A DNA stretch of 64,000 nt from Pseudoduganella plicata (GCF_004421005.1 NZ_CP038026.1:5580001-5644000); one strand, 5' to 3'. Positions 26,655 through 34,274 are shown, counted from the first letter of the stretch. The notes: generated by a model from the letters alone, not told the origin. Numbers and translations are program-made.

Positions 26655-26696
26655 AAAAAAACACAGCGGCGCTGCACTCTCATGCACCGCCGCTGT
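26655..26696 (-). terminator. Intrinsic terminator after the 48-residue membrane protein gene
   Basis: On the minus strand, stem ACAGCGGCG / CGCCGCTGT with an inner TGCA/TGCA pair, followed one base later by seven U residues (complement of 26655-26661). Confidence 0.8.
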
Positions 26697-26713
26697 TGTC
26701 AGCGCTGGTCAGG

Positions 26714-26860
26714 CTAGACGCCGCGTCCGCTGATCAGGCGCAGCAGGATCATGATCACGGCCACGACCAGCAGAATATGGATGAAGCCGCCGATGGTGTA
26801 TGACGTGACCAGACCCAGCAGCCACAGAATAATGAGAACTACAGCAATAGTGTAAAGCAT
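26714..26860 (-). CDS. Tiny membrane protein, lmo0937/DUF5670-like (48 residues)
   Basis: Translates as MLYTIAVVLIILWLLGLVTS, then YTIGGFIHILLVVAVIMILL and RLISGRGV: two membrane helices with the conserved YTIGGFIH-type turn of this small-protein family. An AGAGG lies 8 nt before the ATG. Function is unknown, but members are often stress-induced. A CRP/FNR-like site begins 91 bp before the start codon. Confidence 0.85.
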   Translation of the reverse strand: MLYTIAVVLIILWLLGLVTSYTIGGFIHILLVVAVIMILLRLISGRGV

Positions 26861-26922
26861 GATTGGATCCTCTCGTCGCAAGTTAATTATCCGGCCCGAT
26901 GATACTGCGCCGTCGTGAAACC

Positions 26923-26966
26923 ATTATGTTCCGCCAGTACTGATTGCTTCTGTTCGCTGCCGTACA
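26923..26966 (-). promoter_or_regulatory. CRP/FNR-like activator site and -10 for the 48-residue membrane protein gene
   Basis: Palindrome TGTTCG-CTGC-CGTACA at 26951-26966; on the minus strand -10 CATAAT (26923-26928) after 22 nt. The distance from palindrome to ATG, 91 bp, is shared with the sites at 27307 and 30017. Confidence 0.75.
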
Positions 26967-27000
26967 ATGCCGAAAAAAATAGACAATACTTCAACAGATG

Positions 27001-27216
27001 CTACTGGTCGCCGAGCCGCGCGCCCGGCTGAGGCACCCAGCCCAGCAGTCCCAGCAGGCCTGTCACGCCTAACAGTCCGGCGGTCAGGCCGCCCGTCACC
27101 AGCATCAGGATCGACCATTCCGGCAGTACCGCGTCCGCTGCCTCCAGCTCCGTATAACCGATGCGCGCCAACAGCAGTCCCAGCGCGATCGTCCAGCCCC
27201 AAACCATCCTGTTCAT
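27001..27216 (-). CDS. Small membrane protein, 71 residues
   Basis: Starts MNRMVWGWTIALGLLLARIG after AAGGAG with a 9-nt spacer. Two hydrophobic segments (residues about 5-20 and 36-62, ILMLVTGGLTAGLLGVTGLL) with a short acidic loop between. No family recognised. A CRP/FNR-like site lies 91 bp upstream, in the same arrangement as the neighbouring 48-residue gene. Confidence 0.7.
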   Translation of the reverse strand: MNRMVWGWTIALGLLLARIGYTELEAADAVLPEWSILMLVTGGLTAGLLGVTGLLGLLGWVPQPGARLGDQ

Positions 27217-27278
27217 GATGTTTTACTCCTTTTATGAAGTCCGCGATACGACTGCGACTCGTGGGACAGCGTGAAACG

Positions 27279-27322
27279 ATTGTGTAGCGTACTGTCGAGC
27301 TAACTCTGTTCGCTGGTGCACA
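27279..27322 (-). promoter_or_regulatory. CRP/FNR-like activator site and -10 for the 71-residue membrane protein gene
   Basis: Palindrome TGTTCG-CTGG-TGCACA at 27307-27322; on the minus strand -10 CACAAT (27279-27284) after 22 nt. No -35 hexamer is apparent. Confidence 0.75.
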
Positions 27323-27380
27323 CAGCAACAAAAAGCCCAGGGGTGTACAACAGCGGAAGATGGCGTCCGAAGCAGGCGCG

Positions 27381-27413
27381 AAAAAAAGCCCCGTGGCATA
27401 CCACAGGGCTTTT
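27381..27413 (-). terminator. Intrinsic terminator of the glycine-zipper protein gene
   Basis: On the minus strand, stem AAGCCCTGTGG, loop TATG, CCACGGGGCTT, then a U-tract (complement of the A-run at 27381-27387). It lies 24 bp after the stop codon at 27437. Confidence 0.85.
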
Positions 27414-27436
27414 CGAGAGGGCAGGGCAGGCGCCGA

Positions 27437-28213
27437 TCAGCGTGACTGCAGCATCCCTTCGACGACCTTGACCTGGTCGCCGCGGCGCCACACGGGCGAG
27501 TCCGTATGGAACGTGCGGATCTCGCCGTCGTTCATGCGCACCTTGACGTCGTACTGCTTGGTCGCCCTCGCCTTGCCTTCGACCTGGTTGCCGACCACTG
27601 CGCCGCCGATGGCGCCGGCGATCGTTGCCAGGTCGCGGCCGCGGCCGTCGCCCACCTGACGGCCCAGCAAGCCGCCCACGACGGCACCGCCGGCCGCGCC
27701 CACGCCGCTGCCTGCCGCGCGGGTGCTGGTCTCGTTGACCTCTTCGACCATGCCGCAGTAATTGCAGGCCGGGGTGGCGGCGTTCTTGCGTTCGACAGCG
27801 CGTTCGCGCGCACGTTCACGCTCGCGTTCGCGTTGCAGCTTCTCGTCGCGCACGGGCGCCTCGACACGTGGCTGGGTGGATGGCGCTACCGGCGAGGCAA
27901 CGATGTCCGCGGAGCTGCCGCTGGTGCCCACGGCGCCGCTGCCGGATGCGGTCGGCACGCCGTTGATGCTGCCGGCGCCGGCCGCATACTGGCTCGACTG
28001 CGTAGCCGCGGTCGGCGGCGAAGACGGTGCGGTGGCCAGCTGTTCGCCTGCCGGATTGACAAGCTGCTCGGGCCGGCCTGCGTTCTTGGACGACGGCAGC
28101 CAGCCCATGAACGAAGCGATGCCCACGCCGCAAAACAGGATGAGGACGACGGCCGCGACCAGCATCAGCGGATGCAGGTTGTGGCGCCGTGGCGGAGTGC
28201 TGGGATGATTCAT
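27437..28213 (-). CDS. Membrane-anchored glycine-zipper 2TM protein
   Basis: 258 residues. One N-terminal membrane anchor (PLMLVAAVVLILFCGVGIAS), a long Ser/Ala/Pro linker, an Arg/Glu-rich stretch (QRERERERARERAVERK) likely to be helical, a CNYCG pair, then a glycine-zipper hairpin (GSGVGAAGGAVVGGLLGRQV, ATIAGAIGGAVVGNQVEGK). It ends with a small beta domain (YDVKVRMNDGEIRTFHTDSP). The C-terminal half resembles the Rickettsia 17-kDa antigen family. Its promoter shares the CRP/FNR-like site at 28289 with the divergent regulator gene. Confidence 0.85.
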   Translation of the reverse strand: MNHPSTPPRRHNLHPLMLVAAVVLILFCGVGIASFMGWLPSSKNAGRPEQLVNPAGEQLATAPSSPPTAATQSSQYAAGAGSINGVPTASGSGAVGTSGSSADIVASPVAPSTQPRVEAPVRDEKLQRERERERARERAVERKNAATPACNYCGMVEEVNETSTRAAGSGVGAAGGAVVGGLLGRQVGDGRGRDLATIAGAIGGAVVGNQVEGKARATKQYDVKVRMNDGEIRTFHTDSPVWRRGDQVKVVEGMLQSR

Positions 28214-28261
28214 GATGAGTCCTTTTTCTGGTGGCCGCGGGAGGCGCGACCCTTTGCTGGC

Positions 28262-28331
28262 ATTGTCCTTCCCGTCACCGAGGGGTTCCGTGCGTCACCG
28301 TACATACATGGGAATTGAGATTCGTTACGCT
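28262..28331. promoter_or_regulatory. Bidirectional CRP/FNR-like site between regulator and glycine-zipper gene
   Basis: Palindrome CGTGCG-TCAC-CGTACA at 28289-28304. To the right, TACGCT (28326-28331) follows after 21 nt for the Crp/Fnr gene. To the left, GACAAT (28262-28267) follows after 21 nt for the glycine-zipper gene. One dimer could activate both promoters, giving autoregulation. Confidence 0.7.
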
Positions 28332-28372
28332 GGTTCAAACCATGTGCACATGCCAACCTATCAGGCCATACG

Positions 28373-29089
28373 ATGAATCTGAACTTTGACACCGCGCACA
28401 GCAGCCATGCACCCCCGCTTACCTGCGGCAACCGCTTGCTGGCCAGTCTTCCGGAAGAAGACCTGGCGCAGATCGAGGCGCATTGCGAGACGATCGAGGC
28501 CGAAGTCGGCACCGTCCTGTTCGAACCAGGACAAACTCTTCACCACGTGTATTTCCCTATCGACGCGCTCGTGTCGCTGCTGGCCGTTGCCGAAGGCCGC
28601 ATGACGCTGGAGGTCGGCTCAGTGGGCCGCGAGGGCATGATCGGCGCCTCTGCAGCGTTGGGCAATGACGAAGCGCAGGTGCGTGCCGTCGTGCAGCGCG
28701 CGGGCCGTACCCTGCGCATGCCGGCTGCCGAGTTCGCCGCATGGGCCGGGCGGCTGGAATCGCTGCAGCACCTGCTGCACCGCTATACCGATACCCTGCT
28801 GGCGCAAGCCATCCAGATCGCTGTCTGCAGCCGCTTCCACGTGCTCGAGGCGCGCCTGGCCCGTTCGCTGCTGGTCACGCGCGACCGCCTGCAATCGGAG
28901 AAGTTCCACCTGACCCATGAGTTCCTGGCGCACGCGCTGGGCGTGCGCCGCGTCGGCGTCACGAAGGCGGCCAGCGCGCTGCAGAACCAGAAGCTGATCT
29001 CGTACAGCCGGGGCAATATCGAGATCCTGGATTCGAGCGGGCTGGAGGCGGTTTCCTGCCGATGTTATGAGCTGGTGAAGGAACGCTGA
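28373..29089 (+). CDS. Crp/Fnr-family transcriptional regulator
   Basis: 238 residues. Residues about 18-140 form a cyclic-nucleotide-binding-type beta-roll (VLFEPGQTLHHVYFPIDALV, EVGSVGREGMIGASAALGND). The classical cAMP phosphate-binding motif (RGE..) is not obvious and there is no FNR-type Cys cluster, so the ligand is unknown. After a long dimer helix, the winged helix-turn-helix spans about 175-230 (LTHEFLAHALGVRRVGVTKA). The recognition helix reads RRVGVTK rather than RETVGR of CRP, which suits a half-site other than TGTGA. It is the only CRP/FNR gene in the window and the best candidate for the TGTKC-N6-GYACA sites, including its own. Confidence 0.92.
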   Translation: MNLNFDTAHSSHAPPLTCGNRLLASLPEEDLAQIEAHCETIEAEVGTVLFEPGQTLHHVYFPIDALVSLLAVAEGRMTLEVGSVGREGMIGASAALGNDEAQVRAVVQRAGRTLRMPAAEFAAWAGRLESLQHLLHRYTDTLLAQAIQIAVCSRFHVLEARLARSLLVTRDRLQSEKFHLTHEFLAHALGVRRVGVTKAASALQNQKLISYSRGNIEILDSSGLEAVSCRCYELVKER

Positions 29090-29256
29090 AGCCGCCGTCA
29101 CGCTGCGACCGCGATGCCAGAAGCGGCGACCCTTGCGCAAGCTCGCCGAAGCCCCGCCACGCGCGTTGCACGCCCTGGCGCAACCTCCCGCCGAGCCCAG
29201 CAAGCCTGCGTGCCATAGCGCGATGCCGGCAGGCTCGCGGCGCAGTATGCGCCAAA

Positions 29257-29284
29257 TAAAAACGGAGCCCGAAGGCTCCGTTTT
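29257..29284. terminator. Bidirectional intrinsic terminator
   Basis: Symmetric stem AAAACGGAGCC / GGCTCCGTTTT with a 4-nt loop between the convergent Crp/Fnr gene and the small glycine-zipper gene. A U-tract is present on both strands. Confidence 0.85.
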
Positions 29285-29300
29285 CATCGCGGCGCGAAGA

Positions 29301-29522
29301 TCAGCGGCTTGGCTTGCTGACCTGGTTGCCGACGACGCCACCGACAGCGGCGCCGCCGACGGTGCCCAGGGCGGAGCCGCCCGACAGGACCGAGCCGGCG
29401 ACTGCGCCGACGCCGGCGCCGATGGCCGTGTTACGGTCCTGCGTGGACATGCCGGAGCAGGCGGTCAGGCCCATGACGGCGCCTGCGATGGTAAGACGCA
29501 TTGCGATCTGTTTGACGTTCAT
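29301..29522 (-). CDS. Small glycine-zipper lipoprotein (OsmB-like)
   Basis: 73 residues, MNVKQIAMRLTIAGAVMGLT then ACSGMSTQDRNTAIGAG: a lipoprotein signal with lipobox LTAC, then one glycine-zipper hairpin (AIGAGVGAVAGSVLSGGSAL, GGAAVGGVVGNQVSK). The size and layout match OsmB-type outer-membrane lipoproteins induced by osmotic stress. GAGGAG precedes the ATG. It lies 47 bp after the BON gene and is probably transcribed with it; a strong terminator follows. Confidence 0.85.
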   Translation of the reverse strand: MNVKQIAMRLTIAGAVMGLTACSGMSTQDRNTAIGAGVGAVAGSVLSGGSALGTVGGAAVGGVVGNQVSKPSR

Positions 29523-29569
29523 GATGTTCTCCTCGTGTTGATGTGATGTTCGAAAGGGTGGGGGCCCCA

Positions 29570-29926
29570 TTACTGCTGTGCGGGTTCCTTCAGCTTCATG
29601 TCGTTGCGCACGACTTTCACGCCGGCCACGCTGCGGGCGGCGGCGACGGCGGTGTCGATCTCCTGCTGGCTGGCGGCGAACCCGGACAGGCGTACCTCGC
29701 CGTCGTAGCTCTCAACGGCGATCTCGGCCGGGTTGATGCCTTTCTGTTGCGCCAGACCGGCCAGCACGCTGTTGGTCAGCGCGGTATCGCTGACGGCCGC
29801 GGTGGAGCCGGGCACAGCCGGTACCGAGCCCGGCGAGGTGGGTGACACATCGGTCGATGCGCAGGCGACCAGTGAGGCCAGCACCAGGCCGGACAGGATG
29901 GTCGGAAGGGAAGTCAGGTTTTTCAT
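29570..29926 (-). CDS. BON-domain lipoprotein
   Basis: 118 residues. The lipoprotein signal ends LVLASLVACASTD. The BON domain covers about residues 45-112 (ALTNSVLAGLAQQKGINPAE, VESYDGEVRLSGFAASQQEI, VKVVRNDMKL). BON domains bind phospholipid or stabilise the envelope, as in OsmY. First gene of a two-gene operon with the OsmB-like gene; driven by a CRP/FNR-like site 91 bp upstream, with a stable hairpin near the predicted mRNA 5' end. Confidence 0.88.
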   Translation of the reverse strand: MKNLTSLPTILSGLVLASLVACASTDVSPTSPGSVPAVPGSTAAVSDTALTNSVLAGLAQQKGINPAEIAVESYDGEVRLSGFAASQQEIDTAVAAARSVAGVKVVRNDMKLKEPAQQ

Positions 29927-29957
29927 GGGCGCTCCTTGTTCTGTGACTCGGGAAAGG

Positions 29958-29979
29958 GCGCAGGGTTCGAGCCCTGCGC
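29958..29979 (-). promoter_or_regulatory. Stem-loop at the predicted 5' end of the BON mRNA
   Basis: GCGCAGGG / CCCTGCGC, 8 perfect pairs with a 6-nt loop. With -10 at 29990-29995 the transcript should begin near 29983, putting this hairpin within about five bases of the 5' end, where it could protect the mRNA from 5'-dependent decay. Confidence 0.5.
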
Positions 29980-29989
29980 GGTTGTTATC

Positions 29990-30032
29990 AGGTTATGGGC
30001 ATCATACAAACCGATCTGTTCGGCACCGCACC
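29990..30032 (-). promoter_or_regulatory. CRP/FNR-like activator site and -10 for the BON/OsmB-like operon
   Basis: Palindrome TGTTCG-GCAC-CGCACC at 30017-30032; on the minus strand -10 TAACCT (29990-29995) after 21 nt; 91 bp from palindrome to ATG. Confidence 0.7.
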
Positions 30033-30072
30033 CAGTAACGCGCTGTTACTATTCTTACGATTTCGGCAACCT

Positions 30073-32163
30073 CTATTTGCCGTTGACCTGTTCCGGCGTG
30101 GCTCTTTTCGACGCGGGCAGTTTCTTGCCTGGCGGCGGTGCGGAAGGCTTGGCCGCCGTTTGCGCCAGCAGCTTGCCGCAGTCCACGCCGCCGCCACCGC
30201 CATGGATCAGCGGAATGACGGCCGCGACCGGCGTGGCCAGCGCCGCCAGCGCGATCGCGCCGCCGGCGCGCATGGCCAGCGCGGCCTTGTCGATGGCGAC
30301 GTCCGGTTTCTTGAAGCTGCCGCGCACATAGATCGGCGAGCGCAGCGACACGATCCGCAGACCCTTGCTGTCCGGCTTCAGGGTCAGGTCCATTTTCTCT
30401 TCGGCCAGGCTGACGGCGCCGTTGATGTTGACGGTCGCATCGGTTGTATCGATGACGAACGAACGGGTCTGCGCAATGCCGTTGGTCACGGCGAAGTCGC
30501 CGGCCAGGCAGTTCATCTGCACGGGCTTGTCGCCGAGCAGCTTGGTGACGACGATGCTGCCCACGTTCAGGCCCATCATCTCCAGCAGCATCTTGCTGAT
30601 GGTGCCTTCGCTGACGGTCGTCTTGACTTCGCCGTTCGACGAGCCCAGCAGCGTAGCGACGGAATTCCCCGTGGCCGACAGCCTGGCCTGGGCGTTGATC
30701 TCGCCCACCGTGGCCTGCTGGATCTGGCTGATGTTCGGGAACAGTTCCTTGATCTTGATGTGGCGGCCCGTGACGTCGAGGTTGGCGGCGATGGCGTCCT
30801 TGACCTGCTTGCCGCTGCCGTCGAGCTTGATGGTCGACGCCATGCTGCCGCCGGCGAAATCGAAGTTCAGCGGCGTCAGTTTCAGCACGCCGTCGTTCAG
30901 GTGGAACTCCGTGTACAGGTTACTGATCGGCAGCTGCGCCGTGCGCGTGATACGGTCGGCCTTGAAGCTGACATCCGCATCGATACTGGTCCAGCGCTCC
31001 GTGCGGAACTTCTCGACCGGCAGCACCTTGTCGGCAGGCTGTGTCGAGTCGACGCCCCGTTCCTTCTTCTTCTCGTTCGAGTCGGCGCCGATCAGCGGGC
31101 CGAGGTCGGCGAACTGCAGCAGCTTCGAATGCACATTGCCCGTCATGTGGCCGCGCGGTTTCTTCTGCTGGTAGGCCAGCTTGCCGCTGATGTCGCTCGA
31201 TCCCACCTTGCCGACGAAGTCCTGGTAGGTCCACTTGCTGTTGCCTTTCGCCAGCTCGCCCACCAGCCGGCCGTGCGTGGAGAACGGCGGTGTTTCCGGC
31301 AGCACGAGGCCAGTGATGGCGTACAGCTGCGCCATGCTGGCGCCCGAGATCTTCAGGTTCATGTCGATGCCGGCCAGCCTGGCCGGGTTCGTCAGCGTGC
31401 CTTCCGCGCGCACCGATACCAGGCCGATCTTTGCATCGGCCAGGATGGGGAAGGGGATGCTGGCGTCCTGCAGCGACAGCACGGCGCCGGTCTTGCCGTC
31501 GCCGCGGATGGGCGCATCGTTCCAGCTGCCGGACAGCTTCCAGCCGACGCCGTATTTCGGATCGTTGTCGAGCGTATCGACGTGAGCGGTGGCGTCGATG
31601 TCCTCGATGGCATCGACAAAGCGGATGCTGCCCTTGCTGAACACGATGCGGTCCAGGTCCAGCCGCCACTTCGATTTCTTTTCCTTCTTTTCGAACGTCC
31701 AGTTGTTTTGGTTGTCGGCCGTGCGGCGCAGGTACACGCTGGGCGACTGGAACGCCAGTTCGGGGATGGAGATGGTCTTGTGCAGCAGGGCGAACGGATT
31801 GAGCGAGAACGAGACCGCATCCACATTGGCCATGTCGGCCGGCACGGGGTCCTTCGCGCTGGCGGTGGCACCCACCATTTCCGGTGGATTGCCCAAATGG
31901 ACATCGCGCGCTACCAGGTGCGGCCACGGTATCCAGTCGTGCCAGGAACGGTCCTGCTTGTGGCGGGGCTGTTTTTCCCACGACAGCGAGAGGTCGCCGC
32001 GGATGGCGAACGGGCGCTCGATGGCTTCGCTGGCTTTCTCGTTGAGCCAGGGGCGCGCCTTGTTCCAATCGTAGTTCAGGAGAATGACGAGCGCGATGGC
32101 GGGGATGGCGATCACGGTGCCGCCCACGGCCAGCGCGATCTTGGTACGGCGAGGCATTGTCAT
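30073..32163 (-). CDS. AsmA-family envelope protein
   Basis: 696 residues from MTMPRRTKIALAVGG. One N-terminal membrane helix (VIAIPAIALVILLNYDW), then the AsmA N-terminal signature (ARPWLNEKASEAIERPFAIR, GDLSLSWEKQP) and a long beta-rich periplasmic region; the AsmA C-terminal domain includes FDFAGGSMASTIKLDGSGKQ. AsmA proteins act in outer-membrane assembly and bridge-type lipid transport. The start follows from the promoter: the predicted transcription start is near 32189, so the longer reading frame to 32250 cannot be fully translated from it. Confidence 0.9.
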   Translation of the reverse strand: MTMPRRTKIALAVGGTVIAIPAIALVILLNYDWNKARPWLNEKASEAIERPFAIRGDLSLSWEKQPRHKQDRSWHDWIPWPHLVARDVHLGNPPEMVGATASAKDPVPADMANVDAVSFSLNPFALLHKTISIPELAFQSPSVYLRRTADNQNNWTFEKKEKKSKWRLDLDRIVFSKGSIRFVDAIEDIDATAHVDTLDNDPKYGVGWKLSGSWNDAPIRGDGKTGAVLSLQDASIPFPILADAKIGLVSVRAEGTLTNPARLAGIDMNLKISGASMAQLYAITGLVLPETPPFSTHGRLVGELAKGNSKWTYQDFVGKVGSSDISGKLAYQQKKPRGHMTGNVHSKLLQFADLGPLIGADSNEKKKERGVDSTQPADKVLPVEKFRTERWTSIDADVSFKADRITRTAQLPISNLYTEFHLNDGVLKLTPLNFDFAGGSMASTIKLDGSGKQVKDAIAANLDVTGRHIKIKELFPNISQIQQATVGEINAQARLSATGNSVATLLGSSNGEVKTTVSEGTISKMLLEMMGLNVGSIVVTKLLGDKPVQMNCLAGDFAVTNGIAQTRSFVIDTTDATVNINGAVSLAEEKMDLTLKPDSKGLRIVSLRSPIYVRGSFKKPDVAIDKAALAMRAGGAIALAALATPVAAVIPLIHGGGGGVDCGKLLAQTAAKPSAPPPGKKLPASKRATPEQVNGK

Positions 32164-32195
32164 GGCAGAGCCTTTATGTTTTGAGTTCCACTTCC

Positions 32196-32238
32196 AACAT
32201 ACACGATGACTATCTGCAGCAATGTGCGGTTCCGCACC
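32196..32238 (-). promoter_or_regulatory. CRP/FNR-like activator site and -10 for the AsmA gene
   Basis: Palindrome TGTGCG-GTTC-CGCACC at 32223-32238; on the minus strand -10 TATGTT (32196-32201) after 21 nt, giving a leader of about 26 nt. Confidence 0.75.
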
Positions 32239-32280
32239 GTAAGAAGGCATGTGTGCAAGGCGCCGATGCTTGTTGCCATA

Positions 32281-32324
32281 TGTGCGCCAGCGTACTGATG
32301 CTGTGTTGTACTTTCGGCTATAAC
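32281..32324 (+). promoter_or_regulatory. CRP/FNR-like activator site and -10 for the DUF4398 operon
   Basis: Palindrome TGTGCG-CCAG-CGTACT at 32281-32296; -10 TATAAC (32319-32324) after 22 nt on the plus strand. A second site 43 bp to the left serves the divergent AsmA gene. Confidence 0.75.
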
Positions 32325-32365
32325 TACAACTACATCACGACGTTTAACTTTTGAGGAGAAAAAGA

Positions 32366-32743
32366 ATGAGCCCTCGTCTTACCCTGCCTGCCCTGTTTGC
32401 TTCCGCGTTACTGCTGTCCGCATGCGCCAGCCAGAAGGCGCCAGCCACCGCCGATGTCGCCGTGTCCCAGGCTGCTGTCGAGAATGCAGCCCAGGCCGGC
32501 GCCGCCGAGCTGGCGCCTGCCGAGCTGACGTCTGCCCGCGAGAAGTTCGCCCGGGCCAACCAGGCGCTGAAGGAGCGCGACTACAAGCTGGCGTCCGAGC
32601 TGGCCACGCAGGCCCAGGCCGAAGCGAAGCTGGCACAAAGCAAGGCCACGTCGGCCAAGGCCACCAGCGCCGCCGACGCGGTGCAGGAAAACGTCCGTGT
32701 GCTGCGCGAGGAACTCGATCGCGCCAACAGCGCCAACAAATAA
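32366..32743 (+). CDS. DUF4398 lipoprotein
   Basis: 125 residues. Lipoprotein signal with lipobox LLSAC (ALLLSACASQK), then a single helical DUF4398 domain: AAELAPAELTSAREKFARAN, YKLASELATQAQAEAKLAQS. GAGGAG precedes the ATG. Followed after 12 bp by a larger protein with the same domain fused to OmpA, so the two are probably one operon and may interact. Function unknown; likely periplasmic face of the outer membrane. Confidence 0.85.
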   Translation: MSPRLTLPALFASALLLSACASQKAPATADVAVSQAAVENAAQAGAAELAPAELTSAREKFARANQALKERDYKLASELATQAQAEAKLAQSKATSAKATSAADAVQENVRVLREELDRANSANK

Positions 32744-32755
32744 AGGGAGGATCCG

Positions 32756-33658
32756 ATGAAAAAAACCTTCACGCAAAAGACCGTCACGCCATTGATGCTG
32801 TCGCTGGTCCTGGCCGTGTCCGCCTGCAGCTCCACGCCCGTCACGACGAGCACGCTGGACCAGGCCCGCAGCGATTACACGGCTGCGCAGAATGGCGCCG
32901 TGGCGCAACATGCGCCGAATGAATTCAAGGCCGCCACGGAAGCGCTGAACGCCGCCAACACCGCTGCCGCCAACCGCGAAGACCTGTCGAAGGTCGATCA
33001 GCTGGCCAGCCTGGCGAAAACCAAGATTGCCACCGCACAGGAAGTGGCCCGCACCAGGCTGGCCGAGTCCAGCCTGTCCAGTTCGAAGCAGGAGCAGGAA
33101 CGCGTGCGCCTGCAGGCCCGCACCGCCGAAGCCGAAGCGGCACGCCGCAACGCCGAACAGGCGCAGCGCGACGCCGAAGCAGCCAAGGCCCGCGCCGAGC
33201 AGGCCACGGCCGCCACGCGCGATGCCCAGGCCCAGACCCAGGCTCTGGCAGCCCAGCTGGCCGAACTGCAGGCCAAGCAGACCGAACGCGGCATGGTCGT
33301 GACACTGGGCGACGTGCTGTTCAATACCGACCAGGCGGTCCTGACGTCCGGCGGCATGTCGACCGTGCAGAAGCTGGCCAATATCCTGCGCGAGAATCCG
33401 GACCGCACCGTGCTGGTGGAAGGCTTCACCGACAGCACCGGTTCGACGGCCCACAACCTGGAGCTGTCGCAGCGTCGTGCCGAGGCTGTCCGTGCCGCGC
33501 TGGCGCAGATGGGTGTCGAACGCAACCGCGTTGAAACGCGCGGCTACGGCGAGGCCTATCCGGTCGCCGGCAACAACACGGCAGGCGACCGTCAGCTGAA
33601 CCGCCGCGTGGAAATCGTGCTGTCCGAAGCGGGCAAGCCGATCCAGGCGCGCCGCTAA
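32756..33658 (+). CDS. DUF4398-OmpA fusion lipoprotein
   Basis: 300 residues. Lipobox region LAVSACSSTP, a DUF4398-like segment (LDQARSDYTAAQNGAVAQHA), a long Ala/Glu/Arg/Gln-rich coiled coil (about residues 90-170, EAEAARRNAEQAQRDAEAAK), then the OmpA peptidoglycan-binding domain (GDVLFNTDQAVLTSGG, VEGFTDSTGSTAHNLELSQR, QLNRRVEIVLSE). The coiled coil would span periplasm between outer membrane and peptidoglycan. Second gene of the operon started by the CRP/FNR-like site at 32281; the ferritin-like gene follows after 27 bp. Confidence 0.9.
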   Translation: MKKTFTQKTVTPLMLSLVLAVSACSSTPVTTSTLDQARSDYTAAQNGAVAQHAPNEFKAATEALNAANTAAANREDLSKVDQLASLAKTKIATAQEVARTRLAESSLSSSKQEQERVRLQARTAEAEAARRNAEQAQRDAEAAKARAEQATAATRDAQAQTQALAAQLAELQAKQTERGMVVTLGDVLFNTDQAVLTSGGMSTVQKLANILRENPDRTVLVEGFTDSTGSTAHNLELSQRRAEAVRAALAQMGVERNRVETRGYGEAYPVAGNNTAGDRQLNRRVEIVLSEAGKPIQARR

Positions 33659-33685
33659 ACTCATCAAGCACCACTAAGGAAGATC

Positions 33686-34222
33686 ATGTCCGATAACACC
33701 CCTACCCAGGCCAGCGGCATCGATACCGCGGCCATCCGGGCCGCCGCGCAGAATATGGCGGACGGTCCGGTGACGGCAGGCTACAAGGGCGACCGCGAAG
33801 CCGTGCTGAAAATGCTGAACGACGCGCTGGCGACCGAACTGGTTTGCATCAACCGCTACAAGCGCCACTACTACACCGTCAGTGGCCGGGCCAATTCCGG
33901 CATCAAGGCGGAGTTCCTGGAGCATGCCGGCGAGGAAGAAAAGCATGCCGACTGGCTGGCCGAACGCATCGTCCAGCTGAACGGCGAGCCCGACTTCAAC
34001 CCGGCCACCTTGGCGGCACGCAGCCACGCCGAGTATGATGAATCGATGGAAGTGCAGTCGATGGTGCGCTCCAACCTCATCGCCGAGCGCGTGGCAATCG
34101 AAGCCTACCGCCAGATGATCGAACGGATCGGCGATACCGACCCCGTCACCACGCAGCTGCTGGTGAAGATCATGGCCGAAGAGGAAGAGCACGCGGACGA
34201 CATGCGCGATCTGCTGGAATGA
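33686..34222 (+). CDS. Ferritin-like/bacterioferritin-type protein
   Basis: 178 residues, all helical. Di-iron ligand pattern: Glu in ALATELVCINRYKRHYY, ExxxH in EFLEHAGEEEKHADWLAERI, and a second pair in LIAERVAIEAYRQMIERIGD with IMAEEEEHADDMRDLL. Likely stores iron or detoxifies peroxide in the cytoplasm. Only 27 bp after the DUF4398-OmpA gene, so possibly in the same stress operon. The N-terminal ~25 residues extend beyond the four-helix core. Confidence 0.85.
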   Translation: MSDNTPTQASGIDTAAIRAAAQNMADGPVTAGYKGDREAVLKMLNDALATELVCINRYKRHYYTVSGRANSGIKAEFLEHAGEEEKHADWLAERIVQLNGEPDFNPATLAARSHAEYDESMEVQSMVRSNLIAERVAIEAYRQMIERIGDTDPVTTQLLVKIMAEEEEHADDMRDLLE

Positions 34223-34245
34223 GCGGCGCGGGAGCGTGATCGAAT

Positions 34246-34274
34246 TTGCACGATCCGCTCCTACGCTGTAGAGT
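34246..34274 (+). promoter_or_regulatory. Sigma-70-like promoter of the yqjD-yqjE-like operon
   Basis: TTGCAC (34246-34251), 17-bp spacer, TAGAGT (34269-34274). The -35 overlaps an inverted repeat GATCG-N8-CGATC (34238-34255) that could be an operator. No CRP/FNR-like palindrome occurs here, unlike most neighbouring operons. Confidence 0.5.

Noticed and set aside
29958..29979. T-arm-like GGTTCGAGCC suggested a tRNA or tRNA fragment
   Set aside because: No acceptor, D or anticodon arms can be folded around it; it fits better as a simple hairpin in the BON leader.
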